A stretch of 64,000 nt of DNA, from NCBI GenBank assembly GCA_021648685.1, contig JAKISI010000002.1, positions 42,442-106,441 of the forward strand, in the 5' to 3' direction. A model generated the notes under the pieces. The model was not told the DNA's origin, ran no database searches, and saw nothing but the letters and a program-made list of their open reading frames with translations. Numbering within the stretch: the stretch's first letter is position 1; each line of letters starts with the position of its first letter. A program made the translations under genes and the position numbers. The DNA comes from Candidatus Polarisedimenticolaceae bacterium (GTDB lineage: Bacteria > Pseudomonadota > Gammaproteobacteria > Chromatiales > Chromatiaceae). This document shows, piece after piece, positions 52,251 to 61,922 of this stretch.

Positions 52251-53201
52251 TTACGGCCGCGACTCGGCTGACTTTAATTGTGTAAGCACCTGCTGCAGCT
52301 CGGGGCGATCCAGAATGGCTGTGATCTTCCTGGCATAGTGGGGGTCTGTCGCATATCCTGCCTCCTGTAAAGAGGCGAGATAGCTGCCACTGTCATCTGT
52401 TTGCAGCGCGGTTTGGTAGCGTGGGTTGGTTTGCAGAAAGGCAACATAATCATGAAAGCTCTCTGCAAAAGAGTTGTAGACGCGAAAGGCGGCCTTCTGC
52501 CGCACGGCTACGCCCCCTTCATATTCCAATGTGGGCACTATTGCCCGCTCACCCGACCAGCGATAATCGGCCTTAATGCCAAACAGGTTAAAACTGCTGT
52601 CGCCATCACCCTTGCGGATCATCTTCTGCCCCCAGCCGGTCTCCAGTGCCGCCTGGGCTAATAGCGTGTCCGGCTCCTGTCCCAGCAATATGGCGGCCTC
52701 TTGAGCCATTGGCCATAGATGTTTCAGAAAAGCCTCGGGGGAGTCTATCGGCGGGTCAAGGGGCTTTTGCGCTGGAGCGGTTGTAGCAGATGGTTTGTCT
52801 GTCTCAAGCGGGCTTGCCGCAGTGCCGGATGAGACTGGCACCCGCATCACCGCCTGTTGACGATAGTCGGCCAGTAGCTTGCCAGGTTGCTGGGCAGGCT
52901 CACCTGTGCTCCCTCCCAGTTGTCGCTTGATTACTTCGGTCAACCCCAGTCCACCGCTTTTGGCCAGATGGATGGCCAGCTGCTGGTCGTACATATCCCG
53001 ATAGAAGAGGCTTTGGTCGCTATCGCCCAGCCCTTCACCCATACTGGCTTGACGCATGCTTTTCAGCATCATCTGCATCATCAATGCCTCAAACTGCTGG
53101 GCGGTCTCCTCCAGTGCGCTGCCAGAATCCTTCCGGGCGGCCGCCTTTAGCTTGGCAAGCCCCTGGAAATCGGTGTAGACACTGGCATGCGCAATATTCA
53201 T
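52251..53201 (-). CDS. flgJ: Flagellar rod-cap/peptidoglycan hydrolase FlgJ
   Basis: Two-domain protein: an N-terminal rod-capping part (about 20-95, with ALMMQMMLKSMRQAS) and a C-terminal glucosaminidase-type domain (about 165-310) that opens the cell wall for the rod. The latter shows QAALETGWGQKMI, with the catalytic Glu, and FNLFGIKADYRW. A Pro/Thr-rich linker (about 95-160) joins them. Its ATG overlaps the flgI stop by one base. Length, 316 residues, is normal for gamma- and betaproteobacteria. Confidence 0.95.
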   Translation of the reverse strand: MNIAHASVYTDFQGLAKLKAAARKDSGSALEETAQQFEALMMQMMLKSMRQASMGEGLGDSDQSLFYRDMYDQQLAIHLAKSGGLGLTEVIKRQLGGSTGEPAQQPGKLLADYRQQAVMRVPVSSGTAASPLETDKPSATTAPAQKPLDPPIDSPEAFLKHLWPMAQEAAILLGQEPDTLLAQAALETGWGQKMIRKGDGDSSFNLFGIKADYRWSGERAIVPTLEYEGGVAVRQKAAFRVYNSFAESFHDYVAFLQTNPRYQTALQTDDSGSYLASLQEAGYATDPHYARKITAILDRPELQQVLTQLKSAESRP

Positions 53202-54337
53202 TAGATGATGACCAACTCTGCGCGTAACGCACCTGCCTGTTTCAGCGCCTCAAGGATAGCCACCAGATCACTGGGGCCGGCTCCCACTTCATTGACGGCT
53301 CGCACCACCTCATCCAGCGAGACGCCCGGATCAAAAACAAACATGCGTTTACCCTCCTCTTCTACGGTTACATCGGAACGGGGGATGACTGCCGTGGTAC
53401 CACCGGCAAAGGCACCAGGCTGAGAGACACCAACACGTTCACTGATCGTCACCGTCATGCTGCCATGTGAGACCGCTGCGGGCGAGACGCGCACATGGCT
53501 GCTGATCACAACCGTTCCGGTGCGTGAGTTTACGATAATCCTGGCAGGCGCTGCATCCGGCCTTACCTCCAGATTCTCAACCATAGAGACAAAACTGACC
53601 CGTTGGGAGGGATCCAGCGGTGCGTTCACTACAATGGATGTGGCATCAATGGGGCGTGAGGTGCCTGCCCCTAACGTATGATTTATTGACTCACTCAGAC
53701 GCCGTGCCGTGGTGAAATCGGCCTGATGAAGATTCAGGGTAAATGAGTTTCCATGGGAAAATGGGGAGGATACGGCACGCTCTACCGATGCGCCATTTGG
53801 GATGCGCCCAACACTGGGTATATTTATAGTTATGTTGGAGCCATCAGAACCTGTGGCGCTTAAACCACCAACCACCAGATTACCCTGCGCCATGGCGTAT
53901 ATTTTGCCATCAATGCCCTTCAGCGGCGTCATCAACAGGCTGCCACCACGCAGGCTTTTGGCATCCCCAATGGAGGAGACGGTAATGTCAATTTTCTGAC
54001 CCGGTTTGGCAAAGGCAGGGAGATCAGCATGTACCATGACTGCTGCCACATTCTTGGGTTTTATGGTGGTTCCAGGGGGTACCACGATACCCAGATTGGC
54101 CAGCATTGTGATCAGGCTCTGTTGCGTGAAAGGTGATGACTTGACTTTGTCACCACTGCCGTCCAGGCCGACGACCAGGCCATATCCCAATAGCTGGTTG
54201 CTACGCACACCTGCAATCGAGGTAATGTCTTTAATGCGGTCTGCCTGCGCCATCCCGCTTGCTGTCAATAGCAGAGCAAGCAGGAGCAGCAGCCCGTTTA
54301 CGCTACAGTTAAAAAATGCTGTTTTATACGGCCTCAT
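53201..54337 (-). CDS. flgI: Flagellar P-ring protein FlgI
   Basis: Periplasmic subunit of the P ring. The start at 54337 follows AGAGG at 7 bases and gives 378 residues with a signal peptide ([17 protein letters not shown]); the longer frame would place 23 extra residues before it. Conserved segments are [31 protein letters not shown] and the C-terminal [20 protein letters not shown]. Confidence 0.96.
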   Translation of the reverse strand: MRPYKTAFFNCSVNGLLLLLALLLTASGMAQADRIKDITSIAGVRSNQLLGYGLVVGLDGSGDKVKSSPFTQQSLITMLANLGIVVPPGTTIKPKNVAAVMVHADLPAFAKPGQKIDITVSSIGDAKSLRGGSLLMTPLKGIDGKIYAMAQGNLVVGGLSATGSDGSNITINIPSVGRIPNGASVERAVSSPFSHGNSFTLNLHQADFTTARRLSESINHTLGAGTSRPIDATSIVVNAPLDPSQRVSFVSMVENLEVRPDAAPARIIVNSRTGTVVISSHVRVSPAAVSHGSMTVTISERVGVSQPGAFAGGTTAVIPRSDVTVEEEGKRMFVFDPGVSLDEVVRAVNEVGAGPSDLVAILEALKQAGALRAELVII

Positions 54338-54363
54338 CGCATACCTCTGTTTCAAGATGCTGG

Positions 54364-55071
54364 TCAAAATGGGAATAGTGCACTGATAAAAAATCTGGCC
54401 AGCCATCCCATGGTATTGGCTGATGCAATTTCACCATCTCCCACATAGACAATGGTTGGGTCTGCCATCTTGGTGGATAGCACCGTATTGGTTGAGTCAA
54501 TATCAGCGGGGCGCACAATGCCTGAGAGCTTGATATATTCATTACCCCGGTTGATGCCAATGCGCTTCTCACCCCGCACCATCAGGTAGCCATTGGGCAG
54601 CACATCAATCACAGTAACCGTAATCTCCCCTGTTAGTTTATTGCTTTGTGCGCTGTCGCCTTCGCCTGTAAAATCGGTTGAGGAGCTCAGGCTGGTGCCC
54701 AAACCAAGGTTTTTGGTTGCGGAGAGTGGCAATATCCCGGGAAGTGAAAACTCTGGCGATACACCCAGAATGGATGGGTTGGTTACGGAGGATGCATTTG
54801 ATCTGGTGATCTCGGTTGTGGCGGTTTTTGTGGCATCTGTCCGCTCTGCCAGTTTTATGGTCAGCAGATCGCCAATCCGGCGTGCCCGCATATCCTCAAA
54901 CCATGACATCTGAAACCCTGATTGATAGATTGCACCATTGCCCTGAGGTACAGGTGGTGGAGCCACAGGGCGCACTGGTGCATAATCCGGATCACGCTTG
55001 GGTGCCGAGTTACAGCCTGCCAGCAACAGTAAGCTCAGTGCAATGACAGCTATTGTAATGGCTCTTTTCAT
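54364..55071 (-). CDS. flgH: Flagellar L-ring lipoprotein FlgH
   Basis: Outer-membrane lipoprotein ring subunit of 235 residues. The signal ends LLLAGC (Cys about 19). Family segments are [33 protein letters not shown] and the late [20 protein letters not shown]. It lies between flgG and flgI. Confidence 0.96.
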   Translation of the reverse strand: MKRAITIAVIALSLLLLAGCNSAPKRDPDYAPVRPVAPPPVPQGNGAIYQSGFQMSWFEDMRARRIGDLLTIKLAERTDATKTATTEITRSNASSVTNPSILGVSPEFSLPGILPLSATKNLGLGTSLSSSTDFTGEGDSAQSNKLTGEITVTVIDVLPNGYLMVRGEKRIGINRGNEYIKLSGIVRPADIDSTNTVLSTKMADPTIVYVGDGEIASANTMGWLARFFISALFPF

Positions 55072-55099
55072 GACGGCATCAATCCCTTCAGCTTATGCT

Positions 55100-55885
55100 T
55101 TACAGCTGGTTACTGACGTAGGACAACATCTCATCTGTGGTGGAGATGGCCTTTGAGTTCATCTCATAGGCGCGTTGGGTCTCAATCATATTCACCATCT
55201 CTTCAACTACGTTGACATTGGAGCTTTCAAGCATGTTTTGATTAATGGTACCCAGGCCATCTATCCCTGGTGTGCCGGTTGTGGGTGCGCCACTGGCTGC
55301 TGATTCGCGATAGAGATTGCCGCCAATAGCTTCCAGGCCGCCATAATTTAAAAAATCAGCAGTTTCGATAGTGCCAATCTGGGTGGGTGTTGTGCTCCCT
55401 GCAACCAGTGCAGAGACAATGCCATCTGTGCCAATGGTGATACTGAGTGTATTGTCAGGAACCGTAATGGCAGGCTCCAGCAGATAACCGTTTGCATTTA
55501 CAAGCTCACCATTGACACTCATGCTAAAAGCGCCATCACGGGTGTAGGCGATGTTGCCGTCAGGGTGAAGGATCTGAAACATCCCCCGCCCCTGTATTGC
55601 CACATCAAATGCATTTTCTGTTTGAATCATGTTGCCCTGGGCATGAACCTTTTCTGTGGCAACAGTGCGCACACCGGTACCCAGTGCAAGCCCTGATGGG
55701 AGCTGGGTATCCTGGGAGGATTGAGCGCCCACCTGGCGGATGTTTTGATAGATCAGATCTTCAAATTTTGCACGTTCACGCTTGTATCCCGTGGTGTTCA
55801 CGTTCGCCAAATTGTTGGCGATGACCGACATACGGGTTTGCTGTGCATCAAGACCTGTTTTTGCAATCCAGAGAGCCCTGTACAT
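55100..55885 (-). CDS. flgG: Flagellar distal rod protein FlgG
   Basis: Distal rod subunit with the standard 261 residues. It starts [20 protein letters not shown] and has the rod motif [17 protein letters not shown], the [14 protein letters not shown] core and the C-terminal [20 protein letters not shown]. It opens a separate operon: a sigma-54 promoter lies about 100 bases upstream, in the 195-base gap after flgF. Confidence 0.97.
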   Translation of the reverse strand: MYRALWIAKTGLDAQQTRMSVIANNLANVNTTGYKRERAKFEDLIYQNIRQVGAQSSQDTQLPSGLALGTGVRTVATEKVHAQGNMIQTENAFDVAIQGRGMFQILHPDGNIAYTRDGAFSMSVNGELVNANGYLLEPAITVPDNTLSITIGTDGIVSALVAGSTTPTQIGTIETADFLNYGGLEAIGGNLYRESAASGAPTTGTPGIDGLGTINQNMLESSNVNVVEEMVNMIETQRAYEMNSKAISTTDEMLSYVSNQL

Positions 55886-55981
55886 ATCTTAAATCCTCTG
55901 CTTGTCTGGCAAATCAACGTGCGCCAGAACGCGGTTTACAAATGTATCTGTTGAATCAGATAGCCTGCTTGTAAAGTAACT

Positions 55982-55997
55982 TGCAAATTACTTGCCA
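55982..55997 (-). promoter_or_regulatory. Sigma-54 promoter of flgGHIJKL
   Basis: On the minus strand TGGCAAGTAATTTGCA fits TGGCAC-N5-TTGCA with one mismatch and exact GG-N10-GC spacing. The start would be near 55971, 86 bases before flgG. Confidence 0.8.
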
Positions 55998-56080
55998 AGT
56001 ATTCAGGTGTTCAGAGGCAGGCTGGGTAATAAGTGTGCGGAGGGGGGGCGTAGCTATCAGGCAGAGAAGCTGAGTGGGAA

Positions 56081-56818
56081 TCAGGACTTTAATATTGTAG
56101 TGGAGGCAGCATCAACCTCTTCTGCTGTCTTCATCATTTTTATCTGCATTTCGAACTTGCGTGCCAGTTCAATCATATCGACCAGGGCGGTTACGGTGTT
56201 TACATTGCTGGATTCCAGCGCACCTGTGGTTAAGCGGGCATCGGCATCAGCGATTGAAGGGGCTCCTGATTTAAGGCGAACAAGCCCGTCCATTCCCTTT
56301 TCAAGCTCTGTCTTTTGGGGGGTTGATAATTTAATACGGTCAATCACCGCCAACTCATTGGCGCCTTGCCCCAGAGGTCGGATGGAGATGGTTCCATCCG
56401 TGGCGATATCAATCTTTTCTGCTGGCGGAATGGCGATAGGTCCATTATTGCCGAGTACCGGCAATCCTGTGCCGGTGATCAACAGGCCATTGGCATCAAT
56501 CTGTAGATCGCCGGCACGGGTCAGTGCTTCACTGCCGTCTTTGGCCTGTACAGCCATCCAGCTGTCACCCTGTACTGCAATATCCAGATCACGGCCTGTG
56601 GCCTGGATGGCGCCGCGTGCAAAATCAATATCTGGACGCTCGCTCATGGCATAGACGCGTGTAGGAAATCCATCCCCGAAGACCGGCATGCTGCGAAACT
56701 GCTGTAGGTCAGATAAAAAGCCTGTGGTATTGGCGTTTGCCAGATTGTTGCTGTTGGTGCCCTGAGCCAGCATGGTCTCAGAGGCACCGCTCATTGCGAC
56801 ATAAAGCATGCGATCCAT
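56081..56818 (-). CDS. flgF: Flagellar proximal rod protein FlgF
   Basis: Proximal rod subunit of 245 residues. It begins MDRMLYVAMSGASETMLAQG, with SNNLANANTTGFLSDL and the late ALESSNVNTVTALVDMIELA. It ends the flgB-flgC-flgD-flgE-flgF operon, after which a 195-base gap with its own promoter leads to flgG. Confidence 0.96.
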   Translation of the reverse strand: MDRMLYVAMSGASETMLAQGTNSNNLANANTTGFLSDLQQFRSMPVFGDGFPTRVYAMSERPDIDFARGAIQATGRDLDIAVQGDSWMAVQAKDGSEALTRAGDLQIDANGLLITGTGLPVLGNNGPIAIPPAEKIDIATDGTISIRPLGQGANELAVIDRIKLSTPQKTELEKGMDGLVRLKSGAPSIADADARLTTGALESSNVNTVTALVDMIELARKFEMQIKMMKTAEEVDAASTTILKS

Positions 56819-56836
56819 GGGTCTATACCTGTATTA

Positions 56837-58228
56837 TTAACGAATCATGTTGATAACGGTTTGGGTTATCGTATCGGTTGCGCTGATGACCTGCGCATTG
56901 GCCTGAAAGTTTCGTTGTGCCGAGATCAGATTAACCAGCTGCTCTGCTACGTCAACGTTTGAACTCTCCAGTGCACCTGACTGCACCAGCCCAAGGCTCG
57001 AGGTGCCCGGTTGGCCAACTTGAACACCACCGGAGGCGAAGCTCTCCGCCCAGTTGGTATCTCCAACCTGTAGCAACCCCTGCTGGTTATTAAAGCGTGC
57101 CAACGCTACCATGCCCAACGCCAGGGATTGTCCATTGGAGAAGCGTGCAAATGCCACGCCACTCTTGTCAATATCAAGCCCGGTCAGCAGGCCGCTGGTG
57201 TAGCCATCCTGAGTCAGATTATTGATCGCAAAGCGTGTGCCATATTGAGTGGTTGCGCCAAAATCAATATCCAGATTCATAGCTGCCGCATCCCCTGTAA
57301 GCGCTGTGGAAGGGTGCAGATCAAAACCGGGATAAGAGGCGCTGGTTACATAGGGAGGGCCGCTGGTGCCTGCGCTGACCAGGCTGCCCGTGCCGTCAAA
57401 CTGCAGTGTTGTATAGTAGCTGTCTACCGTGCCATCACGGCTCTGATCAGCCGGTACAAAAACATCGGTACCCTCATTGTTTGTAGTTTGCAGGTAGACA
57501 TTCCATTGACCCGGAACGGATGTTTTTACATAGTAAAAGGTTCCTATATGGCTGTTTCCCAGTGAGTCATAGAGTGTTGTTGAGGTGGTGTGATTGTACT
57601 CATCCGGGCTTGGGTTTGGTGAGAATTCAGTGGCCACCAGTGCAGCAGGAGGGACAGCTGATTGAGCCGTGTAGGCTGCTGGTTGGGCTTCATTTGAATC
57701 CAGGTTAACAGAGTTTACAATGCTGGCTGTTGCGGAAGGTGCGCCTGCCTGGGTGGGCAGTTGTATAGATGAGATGGCTCCCTGAAATATGGGGCTGCCG
57801 CTTGCATCCTTAACGACATTTCCATTGACATCAAGCTGGGCTGGAAAAAACTGCAGCTGTTGACCGGCATGGTTTACCACATAGCTGTCCCGATCAACGC
57901 TGAACGCCCCGGCGCGGGTGTATTCGTAGCTGGCAGAACCATCTGCTGCGCCCAGGATGAAAAGCCCCTCTCCGCTGATGGAGAGATCAAGATTGCTGCC
58001 GGTAAAATCAATGTTGCCTTGACTGAACTGCTGTGCGACACGTGAAACCCGTACGCCGCGTCCGGATGAATTGGTGCTTACATCATTCAGTGAGCTGGCA
58101 TAAAGATCTGCAAATTCTGCCCGTGACTCTTTAAATCCAGCTGTTGCGGCGTTGGCAATGTTGTTGCCGGTAACCTGTAGATCTGTTGATGCGGCATCTA
58201 GTCCGCTGAGTGCAATTCGAAAAGGCAT
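56837..58228 (-). CDS. flgE: Flagellar hook protein FlgE
   Basis: Hook subunit of 463 residues. The N-terminus (LSGLDAASTDLQVTGNNIAN) and C-terminus (LESSNVDVAEQLVNLISAQR) are the conserved rod/hook ends. The middle is the variable hook surface domain, with the FlgE pattern YDSLGNSHIGTFYYVK. Downstream of flgD by 24 bases. Confidence 0.96.
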   Translation of the reverse strand: MPFRIALSGLDAASTDLQVTGNNIANAATAGFKESRAEFADLYASSLNDVSTNSSGRGVRVSRVAQQFSQGNIDFTGSNLDLSISGEGLFILGAADGSASYEYTRAGAFSVDRDSYVVNHAGQQLQFFPAQLDVNGNVVKDASGSPIFQGAISSIQLPTQAGAPSATASIVNSVNLDSNEAQPAAYTAQSAVPPAALVATEFSPNPSPDEYNHTTSTTLYDSLGNSHIGTFYYVKTSVPGQWNVYLQTTNNEGTDVFVPADQSRDGTVDSYYTTLQFDGTGSLVSAGTSGPPYVTSASYPGFDLHPSTALTGDAAAMNLDIDFGATTQYGTRFAINNLTQDGYTSGLLTGLDIDKSGVAFARFSNGQSLALGMVALARFNNQQGLLQVGDTNWAESFASGGVQVGQPGTSSLGLVQSGALESSNVDVAEQLVNLISAQRNFQANAQVISATDTITQTVINMIR

Positions 58229-58252
58229 ATCAGAACTCCTATAGAATTTCGT

Positions 58253-58933
58253 TTAACGTATTTGAGCCACGTTGCTGAATGCAACTGAACCCAAACCATC
58301 CAAATTAAGTGTTAACCCCTGCTGCCCTGACCCCAGGTTTACACTATCAACCCGTGCTACGACCAGTGTTGGCAGCATGATATTTTCATTGTCTATTACA
58401 GCCTCGGTGCTGATGCTGTATACGCCGGGTGGTGCATAATCACCGCTGTCGGTTGAGCCATCCCAGCTGAATTCAACCCGACCTTTGGGCTGCGTTCCAA
58501 GTGAGATCTCTTTTATCAAGGCGCCAGTTGCATCATGGATAGTGACGGTTACGGCACCGGCGCTTGAAGTGAGATCCACTACACCATCCAGTGTTCCACC
58601 TTGAGGCAGAAGCCCGAAATCTGTATCTACCAAGACCTCCCGACCAATCAGAGCCCCTGCTTGCGTGGCTTGATTGGAGGTCATTGATGCAGATAGTGTA
58701 CTAAAGGAGTCGTTGAGTTCATCCAGGCCGGAGACGGCTGAGAACTGAGCAATCTGGGCAAGAAAATCGCCATTTTCCATTGGTTCGAATGGATCCTGAT
58801 GCGTAAGCTGGGTCACCATCAACTCCAGAAAGTCCTCTTGGGCAAGTTCATTTGAACTCCGTTCCTTACTGCTTTCTTTTTCACCCAGCCCTAAAGCGGA
58901 ATAAAAGTTCTCTACTGTTCCAACTGTACTCAT
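58253..58933 (-). CDS. flgD: Flagellar hook cap protein FlgD
   Basis: Scaffold that caps the growing hook; 226 residues. The conserved segment LAQEDFLELMVTQLTHQDPF (about 27-46) and QIAQFSAVSGLDELN are followed by a FlgD tudor/FnIII-like C-terminal domain (WDGSTDSGDYAPPGVYS). It stands between flgC and flgE. Confidence 0.95.
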   Translation of the reverse strand: MSTVGTVENFYSALGLGEKESSKERSSNELAQEDFLELMVTQLTHQDPFEPMENGDFLAQIAQFSAVSGLDELNDSFSTLSASMTSNQATQAGALIGREVLVDTDFGLLPQGGTLDGVVDLTSSAGAVTVTIHDATGALIKEISLGTQPKGRVEFSWDGSTDSGDYAPPGVYSISTEAVIDNENIMLPTLVVARVDSVNLGSGQQGLTLNLDGLGSVAFSNVAQIR

Positions 58934-58946
58934 GGCGTCACCTCAA

Positions 58947-59360
58947 TTATTGTCCTAACCTGAGCAGTCCCATCATCATCTGCTTGGCTGAGTTCACTAC
59001 TTCTACGTTATTTTGATAGGAGCGAGAGGCGGAGATCATATTGGCCATCTCCTCTACAATGTTTACATTGGGGCGGAAGATGTAGCCCTCTTCATTGGCC
59101 ATGGGGTGATCTGGTGCATGCTCCTGTTGCAGTGGAACCTGGCTCTCCACCACGCCCAGCATGCGTACACCAACTGCTGAACTCTGCGGGTCCATTTGAT
59201 CAACCATGGTCTTGAATACGGGCTGACGGCTACGATAGGTCTCATTGATGCTGCTGCTGACGCTATCGGCATTGGCCATGTTGCTGGCCACCAGATTCAG
59301 GCGCTGGCTTTGTGCGCTGAGTGCTGAACCCGCAATATCAAAAATCTTCATGCTAGACAT
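58947..59360 (-). CDS. flgC: Flagellar proximal rod protein FlgC
   Basis: Proximal rod subunit of 137 residues, with the rod motif SQRLNLVASNMANADSVSSS, the central YIFRPNVNIVEEMANMISAS and C-terminal SAKQMMMGLLRLGQ. Two bases from flgB. Confidence 0.96.
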   Translation of the reverse strand: MSSMKIFDIAGSALSAQSQRLNLVASNMANADSVSSSINETYRSRQPVFKTMVDQMDPQSSAVGVRMLGVVESQVPLQQEHAPDHPMANEEGYIFRPNVNIVEEMANMISASRSYQNNVEVVNSAKQMMMGLLRLGQ

Positions 59361-59362
59361 AA

Positions 59363-59755
59363 CTAATCACCCCGTATGGCTTTTTTTAATCCCTTGATCT
59401 TGCCATTGAGAAATCCCAAACTGGCTTGATATTCCAATGTATTGGCGGCAAAGGCGCTCTTTTCAATTTGCATATCAACTGTGTTTCCATCCAGTGATGG
59501 CTGAGTGGGTATCCGATACCGCAGATGTGCTGGAGAGAGTCCGCTGGTGGCGTTTGATATATGATTCCGATGCGTTGTTTTCATCCGGGGCTGCTGTATC
59601 GTTGCGGTTCCCAAGGCCTGCTTGAAGTCAATATCCCGCGCCTTGAACCCGGGGGTATCGGCATTTGCCATGTTGCTGGCCAACAGCTCAGCCCGATAGG
59701 ATCGCACCTTCAGTGCCTGTTCGTGAATGCCAAACGCATCACCAAGTTTCATCAA
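59363..59755 (-). CDS. flgB: Flagellar proximal rod protein FlgB
   Basis: Proximal rod subunit of 130 residues and first gene of the flgBCDEF operon. It carries RAELLASNMANADTPGFKAR (about 20-39) and the DGNTVDMQIEKSAFAANTLE segment. A near-consensus sigma-54 promoter lies 33-48 bases before its start. Confidence 0.96.
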   Translation of the reverse strand: MMKLGDAFGIHEQALKVRSYRAELLASNMANADTPGFKARDIDFKQALGTATIQQPRMKTTHRNHISNATSGLSPAHLRYRIPTQPSLDGNTVDMQIEKSAFAANTLEYQASLGFLNGKIKGLKKAIRGD

Positions 59756-59787
59756 TCTGCTCCAGATATTGCTTTTGTTTTAACGAA

Positions 59788-59803
59788 AGCAGATTTCATG
59801 CCA
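59788..59803 (-). promoter_or_regulatory. Sigma-54 promoter of flgBCDEF
   Basis: On the minus strand TGGCATGAAATCTGCT gives TGGCAT-N5-CTGCT with exact GG-N10-GC spacing. The start would be near 59778, 23 bases before the flgB ATG. Confidence 0.8.
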
Positions 59804-59897
59804 TCAAGGCATGTTATTGTTTTTCATGGGATAACTGTTTGTCCTGTGGTGTATAGGCAGAGGGGGCGGCAAAAGATTACCGCCTGGGCGGCAAGGT

Positions 59898-59908
59898 GGG
59901 GGGGGGGG
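59898..59908 (-). repeat. G11 homopolymer tract
   Basis: Eleven consecutive G on the plus strand lie 19 bases after the cheR stop codon and 95-110 bases upstream of the flgB promoter. Confidence 0.9.
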
Positions 59909-59927
59909 AGGTGAGCAGGTATTTGGT

Positions 59928-60773
59928 TTACTGTCTTTTCACCCGATAGATAATGCCCCCCTGTTCAGTAATCATCTCAAAGACATCCAGGCCCGCAGGC
60001 ATTGACTCAGTAGAGCCTAAAAAGAGATACCCACCAGGGCGCAATACCCTGCTCATGCGCTGGATGATGTCCTGCTTGACTGCGGGAGGAAAATAGATCA
60101 GGACATTGCGGCAAAAAATAACGTCGAATCGCCCCAAAGAGGCAAAGTCGCGGGTGAGGTTGAACTCCTGAAAATGAATTTGCTTTTTAATCTCCGGTTT
60201 AACCTCGTACCCTTCAGGATGGGGGATGAAGTAGCGGCTGCGCTGTTTATCATCCAACCCGCGGGAGGCTGATAATGCGGAGTAGACCCCTCTGCGTGCC
60301 TCATTCAGTATGCTGGCCGATATGTCGGTTGAGATGATCTCAACATCTCTTAATTTACCTGGGTTGCGCATGCGATAATCATGTGCCTGCATGCTGATCG
60401 AGTAGGGTTCCTGGCCTGATGAGCAGGCGGCTGACCAGATTCGAAACCGCTGGTGGCCGGCCTCTGGAAATATTTTAGCGGTTAGCAGCCGGAAGTGTGG
60501 TGCATCACGAAACCAAAAGGTCTCATTGGTGGTCATTGCATCAATGACATCCGCCTTTAAACCGGGGTTGTGCCCGGTGGTCAACTTGGTCAGCAGCTCT
60601 TTTATATTTGCCAGCTTATACTGACGCATCAGGCCATTGAGCCTGCTGATAACCAGATACTCTTTGCCGTCACCCAGCTCAATGCCGCTGGTTTTGCAGA
60701 GAAACTGTTTGAATGCAGTGTAATCCTCTGCAGAGCAGACCAATGGGGTTCTTGTTGCAGCAGCATGGTTCAT
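59928..60773 (-). CDS. cheR: Chemotaxis protein methyltransferase CheR
   Basis: SAM-dependent enzyme that methylates glutamates of chemoreceptors. The 281-residue protein has the N-terminal helical domain and the catalytic domain with TTNETFWFRDAPHF, the SAM site RIWSAACSSGQEPYSI and DVIFCRNVLIYFPPA, then LFLGSTES. It is encoded between cheV and flgB, a common place in polarly flagellated Gammaproteobacteria. cheR follows cheV after 21 bases. Confidence 0.96.
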   Translation of the reverse strand: MNHAAATRTPLVCSAEDYTAFKQFLCKTSGIELGDGKEYLVISRLNGLMRQYKLANIKELLTKLTTGHNPGLKADVIDAMTTNETFWFRDAPHFRLLTAKIFPEAGHQRFRIWSAACSSGQEPYSISMQAHDYRMRNPGKLRDVEIISTDISASILNEARRGVYSALSASRGLDDKQRSRYFIPHPEGYEVKPEIKKQIHFQEFNLTRDFASLGRFDVIFCRNVLIYFPPAVKQDIIQRMSRVLRPGGYLFLGSTESMPAGLDVFEMITEQGGIIYRVKRQ

Positions 60774-60794
60774 TTATTCAGCCCTGAAAAATAG

Positions 60795-61736
60795 TTATGC
60801 CGCATGAGAGCACTGTTCAGCGTGCTCTTTTAGGCGGGCTTGCACCAATTCTGCAAGCTCATTGGGTTCGTATTTTGGTAAAAAGTGATTTGCGCCTACT
60901 TTTTTTACCATAGATTCATTAAAGACGCCGCTTAGTGAAGAGTGCAGAAAGATGTGCAGCTTATCAAGATCAGCACTCTTTCTGATGGCGGCTGTCAGTG
61001 AATAGCCATCCATTTGTGGCATCTCAATATCTGAAATAATCAGCGCCAGCCAGTGATAAAGATCCCGCCCCTCCACTACCCACTCTTGCAGTTGATCAAG
61101 CGCATGCTGCCCATTTTTGCATAACGTACAGGTGACGCCCAATTGATCCAATACGCGTTTGACCTGTTTGCGGGCAACAACAGAGTCATCCACCACAAGT
61201 ACATGTTGGGCGCTGAGATCCATGTTGGTATCAATAATCCCCTCACTGACTGTCTCGTTGCCACCCATAACCTCTTTCATGACCTTCTCTACGTCAATAA
61301 TCCCTATCAACTCCTGTTCCATCCGGGTGACGGCCGTCAGATAGCTCTCCCCTGTGATCCCTGTGGGTGGAGGCAGAATATCTTCCCAGTTCATATTGAC
61401 GATATGCTCGATGCTATGCACCATAAATCCTTGGGTTTGCCGGTTATATTCTGTGACGATGACAAATTGCTCCTGCTCACCGCCCAGCGGCGGGCCACCG
61501 ATTGCCAGGGAGAGATCCATCACCGAAATGGTTTTGCCACGCATATTGGCAACCCCCCGCACAACCGGGTTTGATCCAGGCATCTGTGTCAATGGAGGGC
61601 ACTGAATAACCTCCCTCACCTTAAACACATTGATGCCAAATCGCTGCCGCCTGCCCAGCCGAAACAGCAGCAGCTCAAGGCGATTTTGCCCGGCAAGCTG
61701 GGTACGATTGTCAACACCGTCAAGAATGCCTGCCAT
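60795..61736 (-). CDS. cheV: Chemotaxis coupling protein CheV (CheW-REC)
   Basis: The start at 61736 (MAGILDGVDNRTQLAGQNRL) gives 313 residues and matches CheV; longer frames upstream read through the promoter. An N-terminal CheW domain (about 10-160) with FGINVFKVREVI couples receptors to CheA. A C-terminal receiver domain (about 180-305) has VLVVDDSVVARK, the phosphoryl-accepting Asp in IISDIEMPQMDGY and the Lys in FLPKYEP. A sigma-28-like promoter lies 38-64 bases upstream. Confidence 0.95.
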   Translation of the reverse strand: MAGILDGVDNRTQLAGQNRLELLLFRLGRRQRFGINVFKVREVIQCPPLTQMPGSNPVVRGVANMRGKTISVMDLSLAIGGPPLGGEQEQFVIVTEYNRQTQGFMVHSIEHIVNMNWEDILPPPTGITGESYLTAVTRMEQELIGIIDVEKVMKEVMGGNETVSEGIIDTNMDLSAQHVLVVDDSVVARKQVKRVLDQLGVTCTLCKNGQHALDQLQEWVVEGRDLYHWLALIISDIEMPQMDGYSLTAAIRKSADLDKLHIFLHSSLSGVFNESMVKKVGANHFLPKYEPNELAELVQARLKEHAEQCSHAA

Positions 61737-61773
61737 TGTTATTCCGCCTGTTAATCCGATCAACCATGCCCGG

Positions 61774-61800
61774 TTAACGGCATCTATGGATAATGCTTTA
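61774..61800 (-). promoter_or_regulatory. Sigma-28 (FliA) promoter of cheV-cheR
   Basis: On the minus strand TAAAGCAT-N11-GCCGTTAA compares with TAAAGTTT-N11-GCCGATAA at 13 of 16 positions, including the TAAAG and GCCG cores. The start would be about 31 bases before the cheV ATG. Confidence 0.75.
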
Positions 61801-61846
61801 GAACCTCTCTGCATAACAAAGAGGCCATCAGTGGATCGAATGCAAT

Positions 61847-61862
61847 AGGCATGCGAATTGCA
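61847..61862 (+). promoter_or_regulatory. Sigma-54-like promoter of flgA
   Basis: AGGCATGCGAATTGCA has GG-N10-GC and a perfect TTGCA -12 box. The start would be near 61873, 50 bases before the flgA ATG. It lies back to back with the cheV promoter. Confidence 0.65.
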
Positions 61863-61922
61863 AGAGTTTAGTGGAAGCGGATATGCGTCAAAAAAACGGC
61901 ATAGAACCAATTGAATGGCACA

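Noticed and set aside
61737..61910. N-terminal extension of CheV
   Set aside because: CheV proteins begin close to the MAGILDGVDNRTQL segment, and the extension covers the sigma-28 and sigma-54 sites.
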